Translations under genes and position numbers: made by a program
NCBI GenBank assembly: GCA_934725425.1
Contig: CAKVAX010000002.1
Coordinates: 1-64,000, forward strand
DNA: 64,000 nucleotides
From: an uncultured Eubacteriales bacterium
GTDB taxonomy: Bacteria; Bacillota; Clostridia; Oscillospirales; Acutalibacteraceae
Direction: 5' to 3'
In this document: in pieces, positions 51,001 through 58,576 of the stretch
Position numbering within the stretch: the first letter of the stretch is position 1
Layout: every line of letters starts with the position of its first letter
The notes under the pieces: generated by a model
What the model was told of the DNA's origin: nothing
The model's database searches: none
What the model saw: only the letters and a program-made list of their open reading frames with translations

Positions 51001-53469
51001 ATTTACTCTACCGAAGATGGTAATGAAAACGGCACAGACGAAATTAATGATTATAATTACACAGAATATCAAAACGAAAAAAATGAAACCGTGATCGGAA
51101 TTACTTTAGATAATGTAAAAACCAACTTGTATATTTATGTTGAGTTTGGTCCGACCCACAGAACCATAACGCATTCCAAAATTGAAGGCGCGAACTCATA
51201 TAGAGTTGAAAAAACTGAAACAGGCGGCAAAGAAGAATATCGTTGCAAAGAAATGATACTCGGGCGCAATACGGTCCCGGATGGCAGCTCATATTATTTT
51301 CTGGTTGAAGCACAAACAGGCTATAATATCGAAAGCCTTGAAATATCAAGTACCGATGCCGAACAATTAAAAGAAATAACCTCTGAGGTGTCTATTATAT
51401 ATGACCAAGGTAATGAAAGGTCATCTAAAATTAAGGTTTATGAGATAAAAGAAGTCCGCAAGAATCAAACCATTTCCGGTACAATTAAAAAAGAAAAATG
51501 TTCGGTTACTTTTAATCTTGATAAGGAATACCCCGAAGCTTTGTCTTATAAATACGAAGGTCAGGTTCTTAGCGATTATAATTCTAGAAAAATAAATGTG
51601 GATTACGGTGATAATATAGAATTTTCCACACAAATAGAAGAAAAATACAATAGGTCAAATTACAAAATAATGCTTTTTGAAAAAGGATCCGAAGAAAACG
51701 GCAGAGAATTAAATCTTGTTAATGGTGTTTATACTATTTCCAACATCGTTACCGACAAAGACGTACGAATAGAGGGCATAGAAATTAACAGATATAGTAT
51801 AAACCTAGTAAAAAATGACGCAGCGGAATACTTGAACAATAGACAAGATGAGATTTTTGGTGTTCAAACAGTTGAATACAACGGTAATTATGAATTCACA
51901 TTGAAGCCAAATACAGGGTATGCAATAGGAGAATCAACCCAAGTTATTTGTACGTCCGAAGATGGTACCAAAAAGACTCTTAACCCCGATAAATCCGGTA
52001 AATATAAACTTTCAAATGTTAAAGAGGACTTTACGATCAATATCATGAATGTCGATGATATTTATTACACAGTGACTTTGATTCCGGTGGAAGGCGTAAC
52101 GTACGTAAACGATAAAGACGCTGTTGTAAGCGGTTCCTTCCAAATAAAACATGGAAACAACTTTGAATTCGGCGTAAATGTTGATGATGCATATGACGAT
52201 TCTAAAGCCGGAATGTATATAGTTATAAATGACGGAAAGAGTCAAAATTTACGTTCACAAATTTTATATTCAGGAAGATACACTATAAACAACATCACAG
52301 AAGATGCAAAAATAAAAGTAGGAAACATCAGAAAAAACACCTATACTGTAACTTTAAACAAAGTTGAAGGAATGGATTTCTACAATGATTCAAATAAAAT
52401 TATTAGCGGTGATAACACAGTTTCGCACGGCGATTCATTGTCATTTAAGGTTAATTTGTATCCGGCCTATGCTGATTCAAAAGTAAAAATTATGCTAGGT
52501 ACGCAGGAATTATCCGCTGATGAATCCGGGTTCTACACAGTAAAAAATGTAATAGAAAATAAAATTGTTACTGTAAATGGAGTGGAGGAAACTGAAGAAT
52601 CCAAGCTTACAAATACGATAAATAATCTACCTGATAATGTCACCTCTCTTTCGGATGTTGATGACGTAATAAGTGCATCGAGAATTTATGAAAGTTTTAC
52701 CGACGAACAAAAAGCAAGAGTTGGAAATGTTGACAAGTTAAAGAGACTTCAAGAACAAGTAAAGAAATTCCACCATGTAAGTAATGGCCTTACCATTGAA
52801 GGTGTAGATTGGAACATCAAATTATTTGCTATCCCGATTGATAATAGCATGGAGGTGTATACAAGGCTTTACAAAAAATTGAGCTCAGAATATATTTTGT
52901 CTTTGTATAATGTTTATCTCTGGGATACATTAAAAGATGTAAAATATACTCTCCCTGAAGGTCAATCAGCTGTAGTAAGTTTGCCGACTCCTGAAATGAC
53001 ATATTTTGAAAAACCAACCGGTATTCATGAAAAAGATAACGGAAAATTGGATTACCTATCGTTAATTTTAGGAAGTGACCAAGTAAGCTTTACAACGGAT
53101 TCGTTCAGCCCCATGGGAATTGTTGCTAACAGAACTTCTACTCCCGGCAGGTCTTCACTTTTGGATACTTGGGATGCAAATGTTCAAGCAATAAAAGATT
53201 ATGCTCTTTCTAATACAAACAGTAGTGGTTCACGAAATGAAAATTCCGCATCATCCTCCGAATATATTTCTGATGACGATTCTTCTTCGGAAGACAATGA
53301 CGGCAATACAGGAAATATAAGTGAAAAATTTAAAAGCAGAAATAATCCCGTCACTCCCCGCGGAAGCGCTATAAGATTATTACTTGTGCTTCTGATATTG
53401 ATTTTGTTATCAATAATAATTATAATAATTATAGAGAATATGAAAAAAAATAAAGACGTCAAGAAATAG
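48004..53469 (+). CDS. giant membrane-anchored surface protein with repeated beta domains
   Basis: 1821 aa. An N-terminal hydrophobic segment (residues 22-42) acts as signal or anchor. The extracellular part is a chain of beta-rich modules of about 70-110 residues; the later ones share the pattern YTVTL...VEGV...V..G.. (three clear copies between about 1265 and 1540). Other modules (SVSGKAT-like Ser/Thr/Asp-rich) are diverged. The C-terminus is NPVTPRGSAIR (1781-1791), a hydrophobic stretch of about 19 and a basic tail: the layout of a cell-wall sorting signal, but with NPVTP in place of LPxTG. No adhesive or catalytic motif is recognised. An XRE gene starts 31 bp after its stop in the same frame. 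The ATG has only a weak ribosome site. Confidence 0.8.
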   Translation: MCEFMLDSKIIKKYSKLGLWSKILLVVFFAVMVVGAIVGYFLHNNNIYAQQPAVTDKVTVTFADNDNLEMVEGITCYVENTGTFITPDADGNWSYQIEKGKELFIKVILKSDYNDCDVACYIEDGENLLGKEGDRFKVGTINGDVTVNVSVFQSKEVPVKLGTINGKTTDMSLRQFVSNIVIRTTPLNWGGIWKETGELTDNDKIKIRAGNKSGKDIMNKFEFTMADEQFSVTNVTFVWDDGRTEVKSFEKDNIIRIGTVPKEIRINLKGNDYKERADYTFENSNSSVKEEVFLKGKCKVFTGPDVVRNDGKWEVVTGTHAEIFLKEGYTILKNSLGTHSDKSGLPFEDDLPITRSEKKPDKGSGQEFFMKINKPRTDGGIISVYVVGENTLYDINFTSGTNCDLGDGVQSITIGGRDTDKTTETIDSEVVTKFSTEAIYVKGDTSTEALEVKITFNSGYTLNTLNGDNQYDINNIMNLGATPKGFSVTLGSNVEEKRDEGGNYSCEFALSISHEGEDKNPKLGTISSALALVLREYTIKFVQIDKDDKEVEYDYGNPVFSVSKSTENTNKEIDDSYETKKDYIRVSSSAESQNVYFDITLANNYADCKDSLTYTSDNKNFEVTKEGKGEDAKLYFKILPNAEKNITVKIENIELNKIYVPETIDRDDILKEYNVEVSATLNVAEDQEYIEINGKKHYWYYAEGDTLIYDLKGSTSFINWAKGKSASSLFTNPFFRDGRVLYDTDDTSASVKITNFDSSKIHFVDADNGEKYRVINDTQIQGPALKEVTAHFRIDKRYKEFFNFIKALKKDNGAWTVDDPISWSDEMAGGQVEAKVVIKYHILSDATMDEFVGLEGTSDADIRTAVSGMNVRHADASMTEVMPVSTEINEEKIDAFPEEKYKLINLQFKGTVLYDKNINDYYFDILNIEYPSNTAYINVPNNMATFGITDGFLDSSWKAEDLGGGNQRLQATYNYNSNISFTVQANSGYTISEVKDEIKIYSTEDGNENGTDEINDYNYTEYQNEKNETVIGITLDNVKTNLYIYVEFGPTHRTITHSKIEGANSYRVEKTETGGKEEYRCKEMILGRNTVPDGSSYYFLVEAQTGYNIESLEISSTDAEQLKEITSEVSIIYDQGNERSSKIKVYEIKEVRKNQTISGTIKKEKCSVTFNLDKEYPEALSYKYEGQVLSDYNSRKINVDYGDNIEFSTQIEEKYNRSNYKIMLFEKGSEENGRELNLVNGVYTISNIVTDKDVRIEGIEINRYSINLVKNDAAEYLNNRQDEIFGVQTVEYNGNYEFTLKPNTGYAIGESTQVICTSEDGTKKTLNPDKSGKYKLSNVKEDFTINIMNVDDIYYTVTLIPVEGVTYVNDKDAVVSGSFQIKHGNNFEFGVNVDDAYDDSKAGMYIVINDGKSQNLRSQILYSGRYTINNITEDAKIKVGNIRKNTYTVTLNKVEGMDFYNDSNKIISGDNTVSHGDSLSFKVNLYPAYADSKVKIMLGTQELSADESGFYTVKNVIENKIVTVNGVEETEESKLTNTINNLPDNVTSLSDVDDVISASRIYESFTDEQKARVGNVDKLKRLQEQVKKFHHVSNGLTIEGVDWNIKLFAIPIDNSMEVYTRLYKKLSSEYILSLYNVYLWDTLKDVKYTLPEGQSAVVSLPTPEMTYFEKPTGIHEKDNGKLDYLSLILGSDQVSFTTDSFSPMGIVANRTSTPGRSSLLDTWDANVQAIKDYALSNTNSSGSRNENSASSSEYISDDDSSSEDNDGNTGNISEKFKSRNNPVTPRGSAIRLLLVLLILILLSIIIIIIIENMKKNKDVKK

Positions 53470-53499
53470 TTATATTTCCGGCTAGAGGGGGGAAAGGCA

Positions 53500-53883
53500 A
53501 TACTTTTTGAAAATATTAAAAGATTAAGAAAAGAATCAGGTTATACTCAGCAAGAAGTTGCCGACCTCCTCGATATAGACCGCTCCACGTACTCGTGTTA
53601 CGAGATAGGAAAAATAAAGCCTGATGTCGATACGGTAATTTATCTTTCTCAGATTTTTGCCGTTCACTACAGTCAAATTTTAGAATGCAGTCATTTTAAA
53701 CGATTTGAAGATAGAGAAAATCCTCGAGAACATTTGTCCCTTAAGAAGAAGCAGGGTATAATGTGTGAGAATCCCCAAGAAGAAGATTTGTTGATTTCTT
53801 TTAGACTGCTTCCTGAAGATATGAAAGAAAAAGTTTTAAGAATTTCTTCATTGAAATCAAGAAAGCACACTATTAAAATATAA
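53500..53883 (+). CDS. XRE-family regulator with no standard start codon
   Basis: A 127-codon frame encoding an HTH protein: (I)LFENIKRLRKESGYTQQEV, ADLLDIDRSTYSCYEIGK, then a C-terminal charged region. It has no ATG, GTG or TTG upstream of the HTH; the first codon fitting the family N-terminus is ATA at 53500, with GAGGGGGGAAAGG a few bases upstream. It follows the giant gene in the same frame after its stop. It may use a rare ATA start, or be a recent start-codon mutation, which would make it a pseudogene. Its codon use and conserved HTH suggest it is or was recently functional. Confidence 0.65.
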   Translation: MLFENIKRLRKESGYTQQEVADLLDIDRSTYSCYEIGKIKPDVDTVIYLSQIFAVHYSQILECSHFKRFEDRENPREHLSLKKKQGIMCENPQEEDLLISFRLLPEDMKEKVLRISSLKSRKHTIKI

Positions 53884-53887
53884 AATT

Positions 53888-53923
53888 ATCTCCTCCCAAA
53901 CAAAAATGGGAGGAGATTTTTAT
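53888..53923 (+). terminator. terminator after the surface protein and XRE gene
   Basis: An 11-bp perfect stem (53888-53898 with 53907-53917) followed by TTTTTATT. Confidence 0.85.
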
Positions 53924-53961
53924 TACTGAGTTGTATATTAAATCGTAAATAACTTTAAACT

Positions 53962-54345
53962 TTAAAATAGTTTTTTAACTGCATCATTTATATCAACATG
54001 TCCAACGATAGCAGAGTTATGAGCTACATCACGCGCAATGCTTCCGACTTCTTTCGCAGCTGGAAGAAGTATAGATTTTTCTGACATTCCTCTAAAATCT
54101 TTTTTATTTCTATAATAAGCTTGACCTACGTCTGCAAGTACTGCAGTAGTTGCTATGGCTGCAGCTATACCCAATTTTTTCAATTTGCTTAGCTTTCCGC
54201 CGGCAACTGCATTCAACTGATAAATTGTAAGTTCTGAAGCAGAATCAGGTAGAATTTCATTAAGACTTTTCAGTTCTTTTTCCGTTAGAGCGATTCCGTT
54301 TTTCTCTAAATCTGATAAAAATTTAGGTGATAATTTGTTTGACAT
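53962..54345 (-). CDS. double-glycine-leader peptide, 127 aa
   Basis: Start ATG 54345, with AAAGGAG 9 nt upstream. The N-terminal half (SNKLSPKFLSDLEKNGIALTEKEL, ending in LTIYQLNAVAGG) is a leader-like region with the Gly-Gly at residues 57-58, then basic KLSKLKKLG, a hydrophobic alanine-rich helix (AAIATTAVLADVG) and a polar tail. The leader is unrelated in sequence to the 7.5-kb peptides but has the same plan. No modification or export gene is adjacent. It lies just downstream of the spore sigma factor gene, on the same strand, but has its own promoter. Confidence 0.65.
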   Translation of the reverse strand: MSNKLSPKFLSDLEKNGIALTEKELKSLNEILPDSASELTIYQLNAVAGGKLSKLKKLGIAAAIATTAVLADVGQAYYRNKKDFRGMSEKSILLPAAKEVGSIARDVAHNSAIVGHVDINDAVKKLF

Positions 54346-54405
54346 TTTAAACAACTCCTTTATAAACGTTATTTTTTTAGAAGCCACGCTATAGCCTCTG
54401 TGCAC

Positions 54406-54434
54406 ATTGTACAAGTTTTTGTAAAAAATGTCAA
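54406..54434 (-). promoter_or_regulatory. promoter of the 127-aa GG peptide
   Basis: On the minus strand: TTGACA (54434-54429), 17-bp spacer, TACAAT (54411-54406). A sigma-A type promoter, so expression is not tied to sporulation. Confidence 0.75.
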
Positions 54435-54453
54435 CAATTTGCACAAAAATAAA

Positions 54454-55221
54454 TCACTCTTTAATTTTTTTAAGTGCGTTTTTCTCCAACCTAGAAACTT
54501 GAGCCTGACTGATTCCGATTTGATTTGCTACTTCGGTTTGTGTTTTCCCTTGCAGGAATCTTAAGAACAGTATGCTTTTTTCGCGGCCATTTAAATTTTT
54601 TATAGCTTGTTTTATGCATAATTCATCTACCCAATCCGAATCATCAACATTATCGCCGATTTGGTCTATCATATATACAGCGTCACCGTTATTGTCTGCA
54701 TATACAGGCTCACTGAGCGATAGAGGTTCCACGATAGATTCTAGCGAAAGCACAACTGTTTCTGTAGGGACGCCGAGTTCTTCTGCTATTTCTTCTATGG
54801 TTGGCTCTTTATTTTTGCTGTTTATTATTTGTTCTTTTATCTGCATGGCTTTGTATGCCGTATCTCTTAGCGATCTGCTTACACGTATTGAATTATTATC
54901 TCTTAAATGCCTTCTGATTTCTCCAATAATCATCGGCACTGCGTAGGTCGAAAATTTAACGCTTTGATTTATATCAAAGTTATCGATTGATTTCATAAGT
55001 CCTATGCATCCAACTTGAAAAAGGTCGTCCGCATGCTCGCCTCTGCCGTTGAACCTTTGAATAATACTAAGTACAAGCCGTAAATTTCCATTTATGAGTT
55101 TATTTCGCGCTTCTTTATTTCCGTTTTTTACTTCTTTCAAGAGCGAGATTTTTTCTTTTTCGGTCAAAGTTTTTAATTCTGAAGTATTTATTCCACAAAT
55201 TTGAACTTTACTGAACTGCAT
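54454..55221 (-). CDS. sigG: RNA polymerase sporulation sigma factor SigG
   Basis: 255 aa. The N-terminus KVQICGINTSELKTLTEKEK matches SigG, which drives late forespore genes, and the region 2 sequence NLRLVLSIIQRFNGRGEHADDLFQVGCIGLMKSIDNF is nearly the Bacillus one. Region 4 HTH is QTEVANQIGISQAQVSRLEK. GAGGTGA precedes the ATG. This marks the organism as endospore-forming. The upstream spoIIGA/sigE pair, next to sigG in Bacillus, is missing. Confidence 0.96.
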   Translation of the reverse strand: MQFSKVQICGINTSELKTLTEKEKISLLKEVKNGNKEARNKLINGNLRLVLSIIQRFNGRGEHADDLFQVGCIGLMKSIDNFDINQSVKFSTYAVPMIIGEIRRHLRDNNSIRVSRSLRDTAYKAMQIKEQIINSKNKEPTIEEIAEELGVPTETVVLSLESIVEPLSLSEPVYADNNGDAVYMIDQIGDNVDDSDWVDELCIKQAIKNLNGREKSILFLRFLQGKTQTEVANQIGISQAQVSRLEKNALKKIKE

Positions 55222-55364
55222 AAATGGGTTGTCACCTCATTTCGTTATAGATGAATTTTTGCATGCAATGTAATTATTGGCAAAAAAAATAATTTAATTC
55301 ACTATTAATAAGTAAAATTATTTTATCTTCAGCATATCTTTTAAAGAAGCTATTAACGATAAGT

Positions 55365-55407
55365 GAGGTGAAAAAAGGTAAAGATAGAAAATATCTTTAC
55401 CTTTGCA
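55365..55407 (+). promoter_or_regulatory. 13-bp hairpin between the Shine-Dalgarno site and ATG of the DD-carboxypeptidase gene
   Basis: GAGGTG (55365-55370) is 37 nt from the ATG at 55408. Between them is a perfect 13-bp hairpin (55374-55386 with 55392-55404, loop GAAAA). Folded, only about 6 nt of single strand would separate the ribosome site and the start. Confidence 0.65.
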
Positions 55408-56553
55408 ATGAAAATTTTTAAACGATTAAGTATATCTATGGTATTTTTGTTTATCATGTCTTTTCAAATTTTTGCAGAAGAAATAGGAGTCTCGGCAAAG
55501 TCAGCTATACTTATCTGCGCCGATTCCGGAAGCGTCCTTTGGTCTAAAAATGAAACCGAACCGCTACCAATGGCCAGCACGACTAAAATAATGACTTCTC
55601 TTTTAGCGCTTGAAAACATGGAAGCATGCGGAAATAAAGAAATAGAAATAACTGACGAAATGGTGAGAGTAGAAGGAACTTCAATGGGACTGATGCCGGG
55701 TGATATTGTAAATTTGCAATCTCTTGCACAAGGAATGTTACTGTGTTCCGGCAATGATGCCGCAAATGCAGCTGCGATTTCTGTCGGAGGAACTACCGAA
55801 AAATTCATCTCAATTATGAACGAAAAAGCCAAACAAATAGGGATGCAGGATACCAAATTTTCAACCCCATCCGGATTGGATAAAGATAATCATCACTCCA
55901 CGGCTAAGGATATGGCAATTTTGGGAGCGTATGCAATGGAAAATGAAAATTTTTCAAGTATAGTTTCTAAAAAAAGTATGCCTGTAAAATTTATAAACCC
56001 CAGCAAAACCGTTAATTATAGGAATCATAATAAATTACTTAGACTATATAGTGATTGCATAGGTATAAAAACAGGCTTTACAAAAGCCGCAGGAAGATGT
56101 TTGGTTTCGTGCGCTGAAAAAAATGGGGTGCGTTTAGTTTGTGTTACTCTCAATGCGCCGAGCGATTGGGACGACCACATTAAATTATATAATTTTGGAT
56201 TTGAAAACACTGTTTCAAAATGCTTTTCGGATAAGAATTTGAATTTTACCGTTCCCTCAAAAATTTCAGAGGAAGCCGGTAGTGTAGAAACATCGTGTAA
56301 TTCTGAATTTTCTTGCAGTTTTAAAAAAGGAGATGAAAGTAAAGTTGAAAGAAAAGTAGAGCTGCCCGAAAAAATAATATCTCCCGTAGAAAAAGGACAA
56401 ATAATCGGAAATGTGGTATACTATTTAGATGGTAAAGAAATTGGAAAAAATGAAATAATCTCAAAAACAGAAGTAAAAAAAGTTATTAAGCAGAAAAGAG
56501 GATTTTTTCATGCATTGACAAACTTTTTCAGAAAATGTTTAGGTGGAAATTGA
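55408..56553 (+). CDS. D-alanyl-D-alanine carboxypeptidase (DacF/DacB-like)
   Basis: 381 aa penicillin-binding protein with signal peptide (residues 1-23). S11 motifs: SxxK as STTK (residues 57-60, nucleophile Ser), SGND (near 118) and KTGF (near 222). The C-terminal PBP5-C domain is followed by an amphipathic RGFFHALTNFFRKC tail that probably anchors it. It trims pentapeptide side chains of peptidoglycan; its neighbour sigG suggests a spore-cortex or general role. The start lies behind an unusual hairpin. Confidence 0.93.
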   Translation: MKIFKRLSISMVFLFIMSFQIFAEEIGVSAKSAILICADSGSVLWSKNETEPLPMASTTKIMTSLLALENMEACGNKEIEITDEMVRVEGTSMGLMPGDIVNLQSLAQGMLLCSGNDAANAAAISVGGTTEKFISIMNEKAKQIGMQDTKFSTPSGLDKDNHHSTAKDMAILGAYAMENENFSSIVSKKSMPVKFINPSKTVNYRNHNKLLRLYSDCIGIKTGFTKAAGRCLVSCAEKNGVRLVCVTLNAPSDWDDHIKLYNFGFENTVSKCFSDKNLNFTVPSKISEEAGSVETSCNSEFSCSFKKGDESKVERKVELPEKIISPVEKGQIIGNVVYYLDGKEIGKNEIISKTEVKKVIKQKRGFFHALTNFFRKCLGGN

Positions 56554-56571
56554 TAAAATAAGGGGAAAATA

Positions 56572-57303
56572 ATGAATAACGAATCCATGGTTTTGCAGAA
56601 ATTTTTAGCATTATGTTCGGTAGGCTCAAGAAGAAAATCTCAGAAAATTATCGAAGAGGGAAGAGTAAAAATAAACGGAAGGCCGGCTAAACTTGGCGAC
56701 AGAGTAAATCCTTCCGAAGATAAAATTGTTTTAGACGGCAAAAAATTAGAATTAAAAAACTCAGAAAAATATTATATTATGCTTAATAAGCCGCGTGGCT
56801 TTGTGACCACGATGAGCGATGAAAAAGGGAGAAAATGTGTAGCGGATTTGGTAAAAGATATACCGGCAAGGGTTTATCCTGTGGGCAGACTTGACAGAGA
56901 TTCTGAAGGTTTGCTCATAATGACAAATGACGGAGATTTTGCCAATAACATGATACATCCTTCCAAAAATATTTGGAAAACTTATCGTGTTACGGTTCGT
57001 CCTTCCATAAGTGAAGAACAACTAACTTCTCTTTGCGTAGGAATGGAAATAGATTCCAAGCCCACCGAACCCGCTAGAGTAAACGTTTTGACGCAGGAAA
57101 AAGGCAGAGTGGTTCTGGAAATTTCGATTAAAGAGGGAAGAAACAGGCAAATACGTAAAATGTGCGAATTGGTCGGGCTGGAAGTTGCGCGTCTAAAGAG
57201 AATTTCTATAGGTACCCTAAAATTAGGAATGCTTTCGCCCGGGAAATGGCGTAATCTTACCAAAGATGAATTAAAATTGTTTAATCGTACTCCCGCTAAT
57301 TAA
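56572..57303 (+). CDS. rluB: ribosomal large-subunit pseudouridine synthase B-type
   Basis: 243 aa. An S4 domain (residues 6-65, LQKFLALCSVGSRRKSQKII) precedes the RsuA-family catalytic domain with GRLDRDSEGLLIMTNDGD (catalytic Asp) and GRNRQIRKMCE. This RluB/YpuL-type enzyme makes pseudouridine in helix 80s of 23S rRNA. AAGGGG precedes the ATG, 18 bp after the carboxypeptidase, so the two are likely co-transcribed. Confidence 0.92.
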   Translation: MNNESMVLQKFLALCSVGSRRKSQKIIEEGRVKINGRPAKLGDRVNPSEDKIVLDGKKLELKNSEKYYIMLNKPRGFVTTMSDEKGRKCVADLVKDIPARVYPVGRLDRDSEGLLIMTNDGDFANNMIHPSKNIWKTYRVTVRPSISEEQLTSLCVGMEIDSKPTEPARVNVLTQEKGRVVLEISIKEGRNRQIRKMCELVGLEVARLKRISIGTLKLGMLSPGKWRNLTKDELKLFNRTPAN

Positions 57304-57329
57304 CATTTTAAATTTTTACAGTAAAAAAT

Positions 57330-57375
57330 AATTCACAGAAAAGTTTTGCTTCTCTGTGAATTTGTTTTTATTTTA
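57330..57375 (+). terminator. terminator of the dac-rluB transcript
   Basis: A 10-bp perfect stem (57330-57339 with 57353-57362) followed by TGTTTTTATTTT. Confidence 0.75.
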
Positions 57376-57379
57376 ATAA

Positions 57380-57793
57380 TTAAGCATTTTCTCCGAAAAA
57401 TCTTTTGATTTCGATTTCTCCGTTTTCCGGTGAATCAGAACCATGTACGATGTTTTCAGCAGTGCTCATCGCAAAGTCTCCACGGATAGTTCCGGCAGTA
57501 GCTTCTTCAAATTTAGTAGCTCCCATTAATATTCTCATACCTTTTACTACGTTTTCGCCTTCAACAATCATTCCGACAACAGGACCTGATGTCATGTAGC
57601 TCACTATTTCGGGGAAGAATGGGCGGTCTGCAATATGAGCATAGTGTTCGCGAAGAATTTTTTCATCCAGATTCATCATTTTGATATTTGAAATGGTGTA
57701 ACCTTTCTCTTCTATTCTTGATATTACTTTTCCCATTAATTTTCTTTTTACGCAATCGGGTTTCAGCATGATATAAGTTCTTTCAACTGCCAT
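57380..57793 (-). CDS. ndk: nucleoside diphosphate kinase
   Basis: 137 aa from ATG 57793 (AGAGG upstream). It has the family core TYIMLKPDCVKRKLMGKVISRIEEKGY and the active-site histidine in ENIVHGSDSPE. It keeps NTP pools balanced. Confidence 0.96.
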   Translation of the reverse strand: MAVERTYIMLKPDCVKRKLMGKVISRIEEKGYTISNIKMMNLDEKILREHYAHIADRPFFPEIVSYMTSGPVVGMIVEGENVVKGMRILMGATKFEEATAGTIRGDFAMSTAENIVHGSDSPENGEIEIKRFFGENA

Positions 57794-57898
57794 TTTATTA
57801 CCTCTTTCCAAAATTTTTGCCGATATTGACTTTTTGTGGTCAATCGGCAATCTATGTATACTATTTTAAGCCATATTAAATGTATTGTCAAATATGTT

Positions 57899-58489
57899 TT
57901 ATAGGCGAATCCATTCTTCTCTTATTTGATATCCTTGAGGATGAGCACAAACTGTACAAATTTTCGGAGCAACTTTACTTACTACGATTTCTCCGCAGTT
58001 TAAGCAAATCCAGCGTTCTTCCTTGGCTGATTCAAATAAAGTTCCGTTTTCAATGTTTTCAATCAGTTTATTAAATCTGTCGCCGTGAACTTTTTCTATT
58101 TTTGATACCTTCATGAATATATCAGCGATTTCATCGAATCCTTCGGCTTTGGCTTCTTCGCTGAAGCTTTTATAAACATCATTGTATTCTTCATACTCAT
58201 TGTTTTTTGCACATTTTAAAAGATCCAAAGTGTTATTATATAAATCTATTGGGTAGCCGCCCTCAATTTTTATGTTTTCTCCGCAAAAAGGAGCCAGCTT
58301 TTTATAGAACAATTTTGCGTGTTCTTTTTCTTGGTTAGCGGTGAAAGTAAATATTTTTCCAATGATTTGCAAACCATCTTTTTCCGCTTGAGACGCTGCA
58401 AAAGTGTAGCGGTTGCGCGCTTGGCTTTCTCCCGCAAAAGCTTTGAGTAAATTAATTTTTGTGTTACTGTTTTCAAATTTTATAGACAT
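57899..58489 (-). CDS. rubrerythrin
   Basis: 196 aa from ATG 58489. A ferritin-like diiron domain (FAGESQARNRYTFAASQAEKDG and EKEH, EE and EKVHGDRF ligands) plus a C-terminal rubredoxin-type FeS4 site (WICLNCGEI and ICTVCAHPQG). It reduces hydrogen peroxide in anaerobes. No catalase is in the window. Confidence 0.94.
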   Translation of the reverse strand: MSIKFENSNTKINLLKAFAGESQARNRYTFAASQAEKDGLQIIGKIFTFTANQEKEHAKLFYKKLAPFCGENIKIEGGYPIDLYNNTLDLLKCAKNNEYEEYNDVYKSFSEEAKAEGFDEIADIFMKVSKIEKVHGDRFNKLIENIENGTLFESAKEERWICLNCGEIVVSKVAPKICTVCAHPQGYQIREEWIRL

Positions 58490-58576
58490 ATTTATCATTC
58501 CTTGATTTACAAATTTTGCTTTTTAAAGCTGCAAATTAAATATATACATAATTGAAGATTATATCAAGAAAAATTT

